A DNA stretch of 64,000 bases from Arenicola marina (GCA_964019135.1 OZ025255.1:24901708-24965707); one strand, 5' to 3'. Positions 33,755 through 47,200 are shown, numbered from the stretch's first letter. Made by a program: numbers and translations. The notes: a model not told the origin generated them from the letters alone.

Positions 33755-33925
33755 CGCCCCGATAGCTCAGTGGGTTAGAGCACTCGTATTGAGCGCTCTG
33801 GCCACCTGAGAGCCTAACGGTACGGTAATCAGTGATTCGAGTTCAGCTGCGTAGTCGCAGGATAAAGATCACATGTCCTCTTTCGCAAAGAGTAGGGGGT
33901 TACCCCGAGGACATGTGCAGTTTGT
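33755..33925 (+). mobile_element. tRNA-derived SINE
   Basis: The head has a good A box (TAGCTCAGTGGGTTAGAGC, 33763-33781) and a B box (GATTCGAGTTC, 33834-33844), the internal RNA polymerase III promoter of tRNAs. The 5' and 3' ends do not form an acceptor stem. The body continues with GTCGCAGGATAAAGATCACATG and the TTCGCAAAGAGTAGGGGG module found elsewhere in the window. It lies at the edge of the inverted receptor copy. Confidence 0.65.
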
Positions 33926-34479
33926 CTTGGCCGCCGAGTCCGTCATTCTCATTGTGACGTCTTTGGCCGGTGACTCAGACCTCCTCAATTGCTTCATTAT
34001 TCCAGCTCAGGGCAAATCGCAAAGAATACAGGGCCTGATACCGTGCCGATAAGACGTGGCCGGCGGGCATGGACAGTGACACACACACACAAAAACACAC
34101 CGCCCATGTCACTATGGGTCGCATGTCCGCCATGTCCGCTCCCGGGGGTCCAGCTACGTATTTGCGGAAAATAGAAACACCGCCTTTATTTAACCGTAAA
34201 TATCTTCACATTTAGTAGGAACAATGAAATAACCGATCCCTTTGTTTCATTTCTGAAAATGAAACATAAGATTTGTCACATCTAAAACTAGAAAAAACCT
34301 AATGCTGCATTTTGCGCGCGTCGACCGTAACGCAAACTCAGCTAACGCTATTTCAAAATGTGACACTGTACATATGTGCTTTTTCAATGAATAATTGCTG
34401 TGATCGAAATTATAACTTATAATTTATAATATAACTTGTAATTATAACTGGTCGAGGGTAGAACGTGTTCTACGTTGAA
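33926..34479 (-). repeat. Inverted copy of receptor 3' flank
   Basis: This is the reverse complement of about 1668-2160, including the (GT)n run and the TTATAATTTATAATATAAC stretch. The 9-bp minisatellite seen in copies A and B is missing here. Confidence 0.8.
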
Positions 34480-35876
34480 CTAGAGCTTGTTCAGTTGTTC
34501 GCCAGAACTGACATGTGATGTGCTATCGGTGATGTTTGTCGTTGAGGTGTTGGTTGACGAATTTTTTCCTCGTTGGGCGCCATAGCGGCGTACGAAGGTG
34601 TAGGCCAGACAGTTGAGGACTCCTCCTATGTTGCTGAAGAAGACAACCCCACAGGTGATGGCAAGGGGCGGAGGACCGACCATTTCCCACAAGAACTGAG
34701 TGATGAGGGCCCACCATTGACAGATGTGGGCGGCCACCACGCACATCAAGGCGCGCGCCGTCCGTTGTTTCCGCTGAATATCGGACAAAATGGTTGATGC
34801 TAACAAGCGGCTTCAGAGGTCACATTAGATTGCCAATATGGCGGACTAATGGCTCATAATGCCACAAATTTCCACAAATTTCTTTCCAAACCACGCCAAT
34901 TATTGCAAAAGTTACCTACTAATCATATACAACACAACAATGTTTTGATTTAGTCTCCATGAGTTGCAGAAGCACTGCTAAATATCGGCACCGGGGGTTA
35001 TGTCCACCGGGGCTTTTGTCCTACGGGCTTTTCGCGACCGGGGGTTATGTCCGCAGGGGGTTGTGTCCGTTCCCCGTTTCCGCTGACGACAGCGTTTCTC
35101 GGCCGCGTCGTCACTCCCTCCTGCCACGTCGCTCATATTTCTGGAGATAGGGTAAGAGGTCCAGCCGAGCGGAGCACGTGGACAAAACACCTACAAATGA
35201 AGCCATAAACCGTTAAAACCTGGAATATTAGCAGATCGTAATTTTGAATAAGTGAAGCATATGAGCAGATACAGAAAATCTATGTGGGAACTAAACCGAC
35301 TTGACCTGGCCCCAGATACCGTATTTAGATAAAATCGATCCCGATGTAAATTTACTGCAATGCGTGGACAAGTAAACTCGGTTTTGGCCACACGCAGATG
35401 TCAGGCAGCATTTTAACACTTACCACACTCCAGAAGGACCCAGTTGCCCTAAGGGTGCGAGGACGCCGATAAATATGGCTGGAATATCCCGTCGGAACAG
35501 ATCCGAAGTCCGGAGTCCTGTTTTCCGGTCGGGATTTTCTTGTCCAGAACGATCAGACAGAAGGCGCTGAGAGCCGTGAATATGATGATGATGGCTTTCT
35601 CCAGAGAGAAGAGGCCCAGACAGAAGGCGAATCCTGCGCAGACCGCGTCCGGCGGGTGATCCGTTACCGCCATCATGTAGGAGTGATACAGGATGTGCGA
35701 GAGGCTTTGGAACAGGTCGCAGAATGCGAAGTAGACGACTGGATTAGCCAGAAAATGTACCCCAGGTAACCGAAGACTGGTAAACCCGCTGGTATATTGT
35801 CTTCAGTTGTTGTCAGTTCTGTAGGGGTGACACCCGTCAATTTACCAGTTACCACCAGTTTGGATATGTTCTTCAT
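34480..35876 (-). pseudogene. GPR157-like 7TM receptor pseudogene, inverted third copy
   Basis: Exon 1 (complement 35424-35876) starts MKNISKLVV and reads FWLI, then VVYFAFCDLF (TM2), TDHPPDAVCAGFAFCLGLFS (TM3) and IIIIFTALSAFCLIVLDKKI; it ends at a GTAAGTG donor. TM1 is deleted. Exon 2 keeps ISRNMSDVAGGSDDAAEKR, is split by a 298-bp insertion, and then reads QRTARALMCVVAAHICQWWA and [20 protein letters not shown] to the same stop. TM5 is deleted. Where copies A and B share a one-base loss in TM6-TM7, this copy keeps the frame (WWALITQFLWEMVG), so it separated before that lesion. Confidence 0.7.
34778..35075. mobile_element. 298-bp insertion with 11-bp target duplication
   Basis: GTTTCCGCTGA is present on both sides (34767-34777 and 35076-35086), while the equivalent receptor sequence has it once. 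The insert has no tRNA-like head. It contains GGGGTTATGTCC-type units repeated toward its right end (about 34990-35070). The 11-bp duplication suggests retrotransposition by LINE machinery, but I do not recognise the family. Confidence 0.6.
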
Positions 35877-36302
35877 CGTTCCAATGTGTCTTAGTATCGA
35901 GCGGATGAAGAGGGGGGGGGGGGGAGGGACTATTTATACACTGGCACTTGCAGGTGACGCAGTTTCTTTCTCAGAGTGCCATTGAATAACAGTTTCTTTG
36001 TTAAGCCAACCCTGCGTTACTGGCAGAGGGGAATGTGACGCATGTATGAAGCCAACGTAATCGTGGTGTTAAGAGCTACGTAGCTCTTTAATTATTGAAA
36101 AGAACCCGAGGGATAAGTCCCGCAACGAGATCATATTCATATTTTATGTTACTCGCTACGAATTCGTAATGATAAGCTGGCGCGCCCGCAGCTTGTTTCC
36201 TGGCAAGAAAACAGAACACAATGTATGGAATTGGAAAGCGCAAATTTATTTTCGCAGTGAGAAGGACACTACATGACAAGCAAATTGTCCAATTATTATT
36301 AA

Positions 36303-36487
36303 AGTGGCGGAACACTTCGCCACTAATTGGCGGAACTCATCGCAAATAAACGTGAATAGACCATGTGACTCTATTATGGGTTGGCGAAACCAATTGCCAT
36401 GTATTGTATGAAGGCGAAACAGATCGCCCTGTACGAAGGAGGAACACATCGCCATGTACGTAGGTGGCACACATCGGCATGTACGTA
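36303..36487 (+). repeat. Degenerate ~26-bp tandem repeat
   Basis: About six units of the type GGCGAAACACATCGCCATGTACGTA, better preserved toward the right end. Confidence 0.6.
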
Positions 36488-36716
36488 TGCCAAATACATT
36501 ATCCAAATATATATTGACTGATCAGCTTATAATTGGTAAAAGTGGATAGTCTGACAATACGTGGTAAATTTCGCACGTTTAAGTAAAAGCGAAATTAAAA
36601 ATGAATTAAGACCACTCAGAATTAATGTGTTGGCCGAAAATTGACATATCATTTTCAGTCAGCTTGAGTTACCACGCACTAATTTTTTAATTGAGCTGAT
36701 TACTCTGATCGTTTCG

Positions 36717-36905
36717 GGGGCCTCCCTGGTGTAGTGGTTAGCGCACTAGACCGCAGATCAATAAGTCCTGGGTTCGAATCCGGGCTCGGGCACCTAATCT
36801 GGGGCATGTTTCATTCCTTCATCCTTCATCGTCTCGGGAGGTTCCTTGGCCCAATTTAGCCTGTATGTGCACAAAAGTGGCCTAAAACACCAACATTCCA
36901 TTCCA
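36717..36905 (+). mobile_element. tRNA-derived SINE (second type)
   Basis: The A box TGGTGTAGTGGTTAGCGC (about 36727-36744) and the perfect B box GGTTCGAATCC (36771-36781) are spaced as in a tRNA. A T-arm (CCTGG/CCGGG) can form, but the acceptor ends do not pair, so this is not a working tRNA gene. A unique body follows and ends in a CATTC-type simple tail (about 36892-36906). Confidence 0.65.
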
Positions 36906-39059
36906 TTCTGATCGTTTAGCCAGGAAAGGTGAGGGGACATCCGCCATGCTCATGAATATATCAATAACATTCATTAAGTTTCAAATTTAAATACCTTGGT
37001 ACATATATCATTGGGATTTGTTCCGAACCGCAATCCCTCAGTGGAGTAATCAAAGAGAATTGGCGATAAATTACATTAAAATGAACAAATTGCAAGATTT
37101 ATACTTGGTCTGGAGATTCAATAATATTGATTAAAACTTTGCATGGTCGCTTTCATTCTAGCCACTGAATTGTAATGTAGCTTTCTATTGTGTTGAAAGC
37201 TGGGGGTATCGAAAGTATGATAACATTTACAAATGACGTTCAGAAAAACTAGGAACAGTGGTCATCCATTTCATTAAATATTAAGTTATCTGTTAATCAA
37301 ATAATTTTACGTCAGCTTATTACGAAAGTTCATAAATAGAAGAGTTGCATGGTATGAATCATACTATACTTATCCATTTAATAAGTCCTTGCGTAGTGAT
37401 AAATACTGAAATTCAAGCAAAACGTATTATAACGGAGGCGGTGGGGAGGAGGAGGTAACCTCGTCAGAATCTGTTTTCCGAATGACCGACTGGGTAGAAC
37501 CAGCCAGCAGCCGGTCTCTCATTGGTTGACTTCAGTAAACAGCGGGTTGCTAGAAGCGTCAACGTGGAAGAGTCCATTCTTGTTTCTGTACTCGAGGGGG
37601 GTTTTGTTTCCTTACGGGCTAAATAACATCTTCGCGAACACATAAACGTAATTCTGAATTTCAGAATTGTTTTATATTTTTGGCAAACGCAATTTTATGT
37701 TATCCTCGGGTAACTGTGACACCTCGTTTTAGGGCAACCAAATGATATTTCTGCTAATTGCGTCACAACGCACCGTCATTGGCATTTGAACTGACTGCTC
37801 CGACGAGAGGATTGGATTTGGCACAGACTACTGGGCTACATTTTCCTTTCATGCATCAACTGTCTTAGTGGTTCTAATAGGTTTCTGTGGTTACCCAATT
37901 TGGGTGCGAGCAGGGACTGACTTGTGTTTCCGAAGAGACCATCGCACATTCTGAGCACATTGTTTGCATGCCAATAGTGACATTGCCTAATTCGTTGCAC
38001 AAAGATATTGATTATAATGTCTCTCTGCACACGACAGGATGTGACGAAAAATTAAGCCTTGCGCACATGTTAGGTCAGTATGGCTAGGCCAATAGAGCAA
38101 TTTACAAGTAAATACCATGCCTTGTCGCAGCTGCGTGGCGCGCACTCATTGTTGTCAACGTTTGAGCGCCGAAAAGTGGCTGGCCCTGTATAATTAAATA
38201 CATTGATTGTTCCATAACAGACCGTTGGAAGCGTTGTATATTGAGAACAATCATGCATATTGATATTTCTTTGTATGTTTTGCTAGGTCGGTCTATGCAA
38301 GGAATGATCTTTCGTTGATACCGCGCGTAGACATTTTGACTCAAGATAAAATATTAGGCAATAATAATATAAAATAATAATGTTTATTTCCAACTGTAGG
38401 CACAGTTTGGACTAGAATCTCAATCTGTCAAAAAGTTGTAAAACAAGTTGTAAAACTTGTAACTTTTAAAAGTCATTCTCGGGTAATCTGCAGCCATTGC
38501 ACATGGAACTCATCACTTCTTTTTATTCCAACATGCCAGACATTGCTTAATGCCAACCTCACCGGACGCAAAGAGGACAAGAGAATAACAAAGCATGAGG
38601 CTTGTATTTGTTGACGCAGACTGTTAATCCGGCGGTAATAACAAAGCTATGAAGCCGTTAAGTGTCAGCTGACAGCGCATTGTCTGTACATGCCCTCTAA
38701 CAACTGGATATGGCTCTGAATGTTGCAAATATCTGAAGTTCATTTTCAGGTGAATGTTGCGATCAAGCGGAATTTGCGATTAACAGAAGTTGCGATTAAC
38801 GGAAGTTGTTAACATGTGGCTGTATTGGAAATGATCTTTATTAATTCGATTCGATATCGTAGCCCGATATGTGACGAAAAGGTACCATGTTGGGAATTCG
38901 ATTTACAGTCTTTTGGTAATTTTGCGTTGATGAGTGACCCAGTCTGGGCCGATGTAGTCAAATCGTAGTACCACATAAGGCAAACATGCATGGTTGATAT
39001 AAAAGTTCTAGAATATCCTTCGTAGAACACATATTTTACGACAAGTGAAAATTTAATAT
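36906..39059. other. Gene-poor stretch
   Basis: About 2.1 kb with only short open frames. A GC-richer patch at 37430-37560 includes GGAGGAGGAGG and an inverted CCAAT (ATTGG). No exon or RNA gene is supported. Confidence 0.3.
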
Positions 39060-40115
39060 GATTTAATATGACGAAAAGAAGAATTTATAAATAGAGGCGT
39101 TATTTTTGTTAATGATTTTGTTGATGAAAATGGACTCTTTCTAGGCTGGAAAAAGTTTGAAACCAGATATATAATATACATCAATTTTGTCGATTTCTGT
39201 GGTTTTATACACTCTATGCCAAGATTCTGGAAAGAACAATATTTCGTACTGCAAGGAAAACAGGCATCCGTTACATATACATTTAGAGACGCCGTGTTGA
39301 GGGTAAAACGCCTGTGAAAGCATCTGTGTAATGTATTTGTTGAGTCTTTGCCATTTAAAATTGTTAATGAAACGAAATGGGCAGAAACATCGATCCATAC
39401 CACAAATTTAAAGTTAGAATGGACAAACTGCCATTAAGCGCCACTGTCGATGAACGCGCCAGGAGCTTCCAGTATCTTATGCTTTATAGAGCATTATTAA
39501 CCAATACCTTTTTTATTTTATTTTTTATTATTTATATATTTTTTAACTTGTGAGCTCCAATATATGTGTGTTCTGTAGAAATGAATCGGAAACATACTAT
39601 TGACGATTTACTGTATAGTTGTATATATGTCGGGCCTATGTGGAACAGAATAGCAAAATGGTTAAACGATGCAGACATAAATCTGGTACTCGAAGCATTG
39701 ATGCAATCCATCATACTGGGAGTAGTTACTTCCCTACATAGTCGATTTTTAAATCATTTAGTATTAATAGTGAAGAAATAAGTCTATCATTGTAAATGGG
39801 CCACACAGATAACAAATTAGCAAGGTGTTATTCATAGTGTTAAATATTACTATGCGGTGGAAAAATCCGCGGTTGAACAAAAGCCCTTTTTGTCTTTCAG
39901 TATATTTAAGAACAAATAGGGAACCTATTATGTGCTATCTAATGAATATTTTGAGACGTCGTGCTTTAATTGTGGGCGTGCAACTTTGCCTTTTATCTAC
40001 CGAACAATGTACTATGATGCCATGCTTTCATTATGGATCTGAAATCTTGTTTTTTGATGTATCGTGTACTGTAACATTATTATGGATTAAATAAATAAAT
40101 AAATAATTAAAAAGT
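39060..40115 (+). pseudogene. L1/Tx1-like LINE 3' end fossil
   Basis: Across frames one reads GVIFVNDFVDENGLFLGWKK (the conserved W/GI..NDL..DG.FLS region), then RARSFQYLMLYRALLTN, a CxxC knuckle (CVFCRNESET), then DDLLYSCIYVGPMWNRIAKW and LNHLVLIVKK. This is the order of the C-terminal third of L1-type ORF2 proteins. Several frameshifts and stops show it is dead. The 3' end is marked by (AAAT)n at about 40090-40113. Confidence 0.65.
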
Positions 40116-40482
40116 AAATGACGTTTGGTTTTGTCGTTTGTTGCCATTAAGCAGAAGCTACAACAAAATGAATGGCATTAGTACAAACGTTATTGCTGTA
40201 TATCAAACAATCCTACGTAAATAAACGATTCCCTGAGTTCAGATTAAACAAAACCGTCTACAACACATCATTAATCTCTCGTAAACGCTTCGACGCCGAC
40301 ATAAAATATGACGCAACGTGATGTGATGATTACTGATTTATGTATGAAGCAACCATGAGACGCCCTTGATTACCGCATCGTGTTCCTGCTCATGAACTCA
40401 TTACAGTGAAATAATGTGACAACGGAAGCTTGGATGAGTTCTGTGGCAACATGCCAGGTCCGGCTTGATTATCATCTGCCAA
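40116..40482. other. Left flank of visible copy B, no gene
   Basis: Ordinary AT-rich sequence. Its counterpart left of copy A would lie before the window, so it cannot be told whether the repeat starts at 40483 or earlier. Confidence 0.4.
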
Positions 40483-40777
40483 TAGGAGCGAGAAAAATGC
40501 GCAGAGTCTAGCGCATTGTCATTTGATTCGCTGAAATTCTGCCAGTCACTTAAGTAATGCGCGGTTGACCGTAAAATAATGCCGCTTTTGCAGCGCGAAT
40601 GGTTCCGTCCACGTAGGTGACGACATGGAGCCGGCAGTTTCATCGACTGTGAACCGGTTTCATGTCATATCTCCCTAGTATTAGTTTATAATATATAGTT
40701 GAAATATATAACTGGTTCGTATCATATCTCGCTTTAAATTTGCTTGAACATTTTAAAAAGTGCCCGGAGTTCCAGCA

Positions 40778-42166
40778 ATGAAAAACAGTTCGGAATTGAC
40801 GACTCTTGGACACTTCCCGGATGTCACCATTGCAGAAGTTGAGGGTTTACCAGTCTCCGGTTACCCGGGCTATGTCTTTTGGTACATCCATTCTCTCGCC
40901 GCCGTTCGTCTTGGGCTCAGTGTCATCGTCAGCAGGGGAGTCTTGATCTACATGTTGTGTCCATGGAAACGGTTCTACAACCGACCAATCGGAGAGGCTC
41001 GTTGTCTACCTCGCAATTTGCGACCTTTTCTACAGCATCTCACACACCCTGGATCATTCCTACGTGATGGCGGTAACGGATCACCCACCAGACGCGATCT
41101 GCGGAGGATTCGCCTTCTTCTTTAGTCTATTCAACTGGAACAGACAATGTTGATTATTTTCACGGCCATCAGCGCCTTCTCGCTGGTCGTTCTGGACAGG
41201 AAGATCCGAACCGGAAAAGGAGATTCGGGACCCCTGATCTATGCCCACGGAATTCCGGCGGTTTGTATCACCGTCCTCGGAGCCTTGACATACCTAGGTC
41301 CTTCAGGAGCCTGGTAAGTGTCTGGGTAAATATATGCCCTTTTATATAATACATGATGCGCTGTCGTTTTCAGGTAATATATTTGGCGGTGTCTTCGCTA
41401 CGTAACCCATATGCGTTATTCGATTGAAAAAAAAATGCAAACCAATGCAAACTATGGTTTCTTTTGTTGGTGTTCGCGCAAACCTAGCAAGCAGCTGCTG
41501 CTGTTCTTGAATTCGACCGGCATAAATATAATTCTATATATGAAATGTCTTGATGACAGATGCTATATAGACTGCAATGCGATATTGCTGGGGTTAACTT
41601 TGTTTCTTTAATATTTTTAACATATTCTCATTTATTTTTGAACACGTTTTACAGGAGGGTCATATGATAATGTATGATCCCTGGGCTTGTGATTGCAGGT
41701 GTTGTATCGACATGCGCCGCCCGGCTGGACCATTCATGACAACCGCCTTTGTCGCCTTCTTCTTCAACATCGTCTGCTACACGGGAGTCTGGATAAAGAT
41801 CACAACTATCTCCAGAAATATGAGCGACGTGGCAGGAGGGAGCGACGACGCGGCCGCAAAGCGCCGTCGTCAGCGGAAACAACGGACGGCGCGCGTCTTG
41901 ATGTGCCTGGTGGCCGCCTACATCTGTCAATGGTGGGCCCTCGTTCCCAGTTCTTGTGGGAAATGGTCGGTCCTCCGCCCCTTGCCATCACCTGTGGGGT
42001 TGTCTTCTTCAGCAACATAGGAGGAGTCCTCAACTATCTGGCCGACACCTTCGTACGCCGCTATGGCGCCCAAGGAGGAAATAATTCACCAACCAAAACC
42101 TCAACGACAAACATCACCGATAGCACATCACATGTCAGTTCTGGCGAACAACTGAACAAGCTCTAG
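40778..42166 (+). pseudogene. GPR157-like 7TM receptor pseudogene, copy B
   Basis: Exon 1 is 40778-41313 and exon 2 is 41699-42166. It shares all three frame changes with copy A but lacks copy A's extra nonsense codon (reads LGPSGAW before the donor), so it is one step less decayed. Helix landmarks are as in copy A. Confidence 0.7.
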
Positions 42167-42669
42167 TTCAACGTAGAACACGTTCTTTCCTTGACCAGTT
42201 ATAATTATAAGTTATATTAGAACTTATAAGTTATAATTTCGATCACAGCAATTATTCATTGAAAAAGCACATATGTACAGTGTCACATTTTGAAATAGCG
42301 TTAGCTGAGTTTGCGTTACGGTCGACGCGCGCAAAATGCAGATTTTTTTTTTTTATAATTTTAGATGTGACAAATCTTGTTCCATTTTCATAAACGAAAC
42401 AAAGGGATCGGTTATTTCATTGTGCCTACTAAGGACATGCGACCCATAGTGACATGGGCGGTGTGTTTTTGTGTGTGTGTGTCACTGTCCACGCCCGCCG
42501 GCCACGTCTTATCGGCACGGTATCAGGCCCTGTATGTTTTTCTTTGCGATTTGCCCTGAGCTGGAATAATGAAGCAATTGAGGAGGTCTGAGCCACCGGC
42601 CAAAGACGTCGCAATGAGAATGACGGACTCGGCGGCCAAGACAAACTGCACATGTCCCCGGGGTAAACC

Positions 42670-43074
42670 CCTGGCCTACACCTTCGTACGACGCTATGGG
42701 ACAACTGGGGCCACTGGGACAACTGGGGCCACTGGGGCCACTGGGGCCACTTGTACCACTGGGGCCACAGGAGCGACTGGGGCTACTGGAGTCACTGGGA
42801 CCAATGGGGACACTGGGGACACTGGGAACACTGGGATCAGTGGGATCAGTGGGACCACTCGGGCCATTGGGACCACTGGGGCCATTGGGGCCTCTGGGAC
42901 CAGTGGGGCCACTGGGACCATTGGGACCACTGGGGCCGCATGGACCACTGGGACCACTGGGACCACTGGGGCCACTTGGAGCACTGGGACCACTGGGGCC
43001 ACTTGGACCACTGGGACCACTTGGAGCACTGGGGCCACAGGGACCACTGGGGCCACTGGGGCCACTTGGGCTAG
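42670..43074 (+). repeat. 9-bp collagen-like minisatellite, copy B
   Basis: Same array as 2171-2574, again opening with the duplicated [10 protein letters not shown] fragment. Without copy A's single-base loss, one minus frame reads Gly-Pro-Ser through nearly the whole array and one plus frame reads Gly-Pro-Leu. Confidence 0.85.
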
Positions 43075-44211
43075 GGCGGATATCGAGCATGCGCACTCGC
43101 AATCTCTCTTGTGGATGAAAACCAGCTGAAAGGAAACTCGCGCGTGCCTCGTGAATATGGCACTTGAGCTGTATAAATCACGAAGGCCGTCAAACAGTGA
43201 TAAAAGCGTCGTGTAAGTAAACCAACGAACACAATTCTTGGATTTCTTGGCGCCTTATGACAATAATGTATTATATATTTTATACGCCAAACTACTGCTT
43301 TGCCTGTAAAGAACACAATAAGGCTTCCCATGTATGGGACACCTTATATATATGTTCCGATATATCTCTACCTCAGTCGCAATGCTGCCGCCCCTGTCCC
43401 AATAGAAAAACAACATGTGATATACGTTTGGCAGAAACAGCTCGTGCCAGGTGCTGTCAAATACCTTTTAGATTGATTGACCGACTAAAAGGCTTGGTCC
43501 TGTGTCGACCATGGCGATATAAATACACGCACTTAATAATAACTTAGTTCGATGTTTAGCCTGAATCAATAGCGACTGGCCGCTTATGTCTTCTATTCAG
43601 CTAACAGCTGTTGGCAACTAATGCCCGAGTAGGGCAGATGCGGGAAATGATTAAATGACAGATTAAGACTTTAGTTGGAAATCTAATTAACGTTTTGTGA
43701 CATGCAATCATAAATGATTTATAGCCATATCCCCAGAGTTGTGTCCAAAACTCGTATAAAAACGCATTTTTCAGGTCAGTTGCAGGAAAGGGAACTCACC
43801 GTGTGCTTCGGTTGGCTGCTCCTTGCGCTCATCATTATGACTGCGCTTCGCTACCGAAGTAATAGGTAAGTATAACGTCTAAAACAGTTAACAGATATTT
43901 AATAAGATTGACGCATCTCTTGTGGCTGATGGGTCATCAAACATTCCTTATCGTTAACGCCGTTAAATAAATAAAGTTTGTAATAAAAAAAAGCCATGTC
44001 ATAGCGTATTCTGTGTCATGTTAATGATATGTTACGTCTTACATTTAACATGAACACGATCAGAAAGTGTCCCAAATTTCATCTGTTTGGTAGGCACATC
44101 ATCCATACTTAGATTGACTATATCAACGTTATGCAAATAACACAATGTATTTAATGTCTTCATGTGTTGTTATCCTGAAACCGATTTAGTAATACAATTT
44201 GACTATTTGAG

Positions 44212-47200
44212 CTGATTGCCCTGAAAGTTTGTTTCGACGGTGACATTACTGAGCAGTTTGCCTTGTTCCATAACGGGACGGAAAAGTCGAGGTAAGTCCT
44301 TGCATGTGTAGGTGCATAGTTGTTTTCTCATTTATTTTCAATCATAGTAAACATCTGGGCGTTTAGCATCAATATGCCTATATGCATTTATATTTAGATA
44401 TACTGTGTCTGCTTCATACCAAAAGATTGTTACATTATGCTATTTGCATATATATTAGCCGCCATATGTTCTTCGTGTTGATTGTTCTTTGCAATCTTAA
44501 AGATATCATGGTAATAGATTTGGTACAATCTTAGTTCATTTTCTTTGTTGTTCTTTGTTGTAGTTGTTTTGATATATTTGTGTTTTCTATTGCCCAATAC
44601 TTCGGTTCGATTCCTAACTATTTTCTATTCTCAATGCTATATAGTACCTGATTGCTGAAGTGATGTCCTCGCGTATTCTTTGTCATGTTCATGTTTAGTC
44701 AAATGTTATGTTATTTGAAATCAGTTCGAAGTATGACATTAATGGAAAATCGTATATATAACATAGACGCGTCACTGCGTTAGCAGAATTTGCAGGTAAG
44801 TGCCTTCTATATGTATTAAAATATGCTCGTACTTCTGGAGCATTGAAACGCATCAAACCCTAAGATTTATATTTTCAATGAGTAAATTAGATGTTATCAT
44901 TCGTATAAAGGATGATGACAAAGACATGTAACCAGATGGATACACAGGTATGATCGTCATTAAACGTCATCATTCCTCGTATGATTTCGCAATGAAGACA
45001 TATACTACAGGCGTACATGTCTAAATACCGAACAAGAAGAGACCATTTAATTAGCAAGAACAGGAAATCCTTATAGAACTTGCGTTAACATCAAGAGGCA
45101 TCAAGAGCTGCCAGTTATGTAATCAATTTGTATTTGACAAGTATATGAAATAACCTATTTTGACCAGCATGTGTAATTGTTTAACTTTAGTTGCTCGAAG
45201 ATCGAATCGATGCGGATCAATAATTGTTCGCCAATTGGTTCAGGTTGTCATTGTAACGATGTTGTATTGTCAACGAGGATCAGAAGGAGCTCACCAGGGG
45301 GCCAGGTTTTTCATAGTAACGAGATTCTAATGGCATAATAACGATGCCATATAATAAATGCAAATTAAAATTGTGTTTCTTCCAGCCTGCCCAGGTGGAA
45401 GCACCGTAACCTCGACTGAGGGCTGCGACTGCTCCTGTTCTTGTGAATTGGATGTTTGCCGTGAGTCATCGTCTATTTTCCGTTCAATGAAAGCTATATT
45501 GGCACCTTAGTAAAAACCGTTTTCAAGACAATAACTATTGCCCATTTGTGGTTCATTATCTTCCATGCTTTGTATTAACTGAAACGCTATTTATCAAGGC
45601 AAATGCTTTTGTTATCAATCATTATATTAACCATATATTTAATATGTCATTAAAGTACCATTTTGAATTAAAAAATCATGATCAGTCCGTTCGAATCCAT
45701 CCCTTGAACCGTGAAGTGATTATTTTTACCAATGTAATTATTCGAGAAGCGATTGCCTCTTTCTGACGCGTGGTTTCTGTTTCGTCCACAGCTGTAGGTG
45801 AGTCACTCTACATTAAATGGTGTATTGGCTCTTTATTTCATTTATTTTTATTGTTCAAACTTATTTCGCATCCTTAATCTTTTATCACGTTATTCTTGGG
45901 AACAATTCATGAATACAGTAATATTTGATTTTTTAAAAAAACAGTGATTTAAGGCCTCCAGCCCGTATCACTTGATCTATTATCTCGCATTTCGCATCCT
46001 CAATCTTTTATCCGAATAACTTTATTCGTGAGAACAATTGATGAATACAGTAATATTCGAATTAAAAAAACACAGTAAAAAAATAGTGATTTAAGGCCTT
46101 CAGCCCGTATCACTTCACTGTTGTAAGCATGTTAACACAATATGCGTTGTAATATTATGATAATCGCATCCCTAATCTGCCAATTTGGATTAGACAGGAT
46201 GAACGACAAGCTTTTTTGAACCCGATCCTCAGTCCCCCCCCCCACCTCTCATGACAATATTCACAATGCCGTGAGCGCATTAGGCTAGCATATAATAATA
46301 TATATATAGAAGCAAACCACATAAAGAGCATAGAAATTTAGCGTCTTAGGCAAGATTTATATAAATTTTACTTCCTTGGGCCATTGTCCGGTTTTGCCGA
46401 ATGGCAGTGTGACCCCGGGGGCTATGTTTCTTTTTAAACAAAATGTTGGCTCTGAATTTTGCAGTGACTCTATTTTGCAGATAAAAAAAAGCATGCCATC
46501 ACAAGAATCAACCCAAACAAAATTAAACTCTCCATGGCCCGCAAAAAAATATTCAGCCATCGTCATACCCCGAAAAAATGTGTTGACCTCCTCCAAACAA
46601 AGCATAGCCCGCCCCTGGGCATCAAATGGTCCGTCTCTTAGGTATGGATCCCGCATAAATTGTGACACTCATGTCATCACGCTGTTTTGTAGTTTGCACT
46701 CAGACCCATCTTGACGTCATCTTCCTGGTCGACACATCGGGCAGCATTGGATCTAACGACTTCAACAGGCTGAAACGTTTCGTCGCTGACGTCATCGATA
46801 ATTTGAACATTGGGCCCGATATGACCCATGTTGGCATTATCCGATTTGATGATGACCAATACATTGACTTGGACCTGGATGACCTAACCACAGACCCCAA
46901 GGTAACTTAAAGCCGTCCATACAGCCATTAAAATGGCTTAAAATCTACGGGACATTGCAAATGTTCATGTGTTCCCTTTTTTATAAATGTTATATGCACT
47001 TGTATATAAATTATTTTTATGCCATGCATCAAACCCAAAACAGTCACTTTCGTACTGGTACACAAACACTTTTCTCAAGGCCACATTGTCTGTCAAGGGC
47101 TCCATTCTGGACAAAATTTCGATAATGTAAAGTGGGCCTCAGAGTATCGTAAGAGGCAAAGATTATGTATTCCCTTAGACACCCTTAGGAAAACCAGGTG

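Noticed and set aside
33757-33850. tRNA gene with long variable arm
   Set aside because: The A box is excellent but no acceptor or T stem forms, and the 3' part continues into a repeated SINE module.
36717-36793. tRNA gene
   Set aside because: A and B boxes are good, but the acceptor stem does not pair and a SINE body with a simple tail follows.
42509-43102. Collagen gene on the minus strand
   Set aside because: Gly-Pro-Ser triplets come from the 9-bp repeat. The plus strand codes collagen-like triplets too, and there are no flanking collagen exons.
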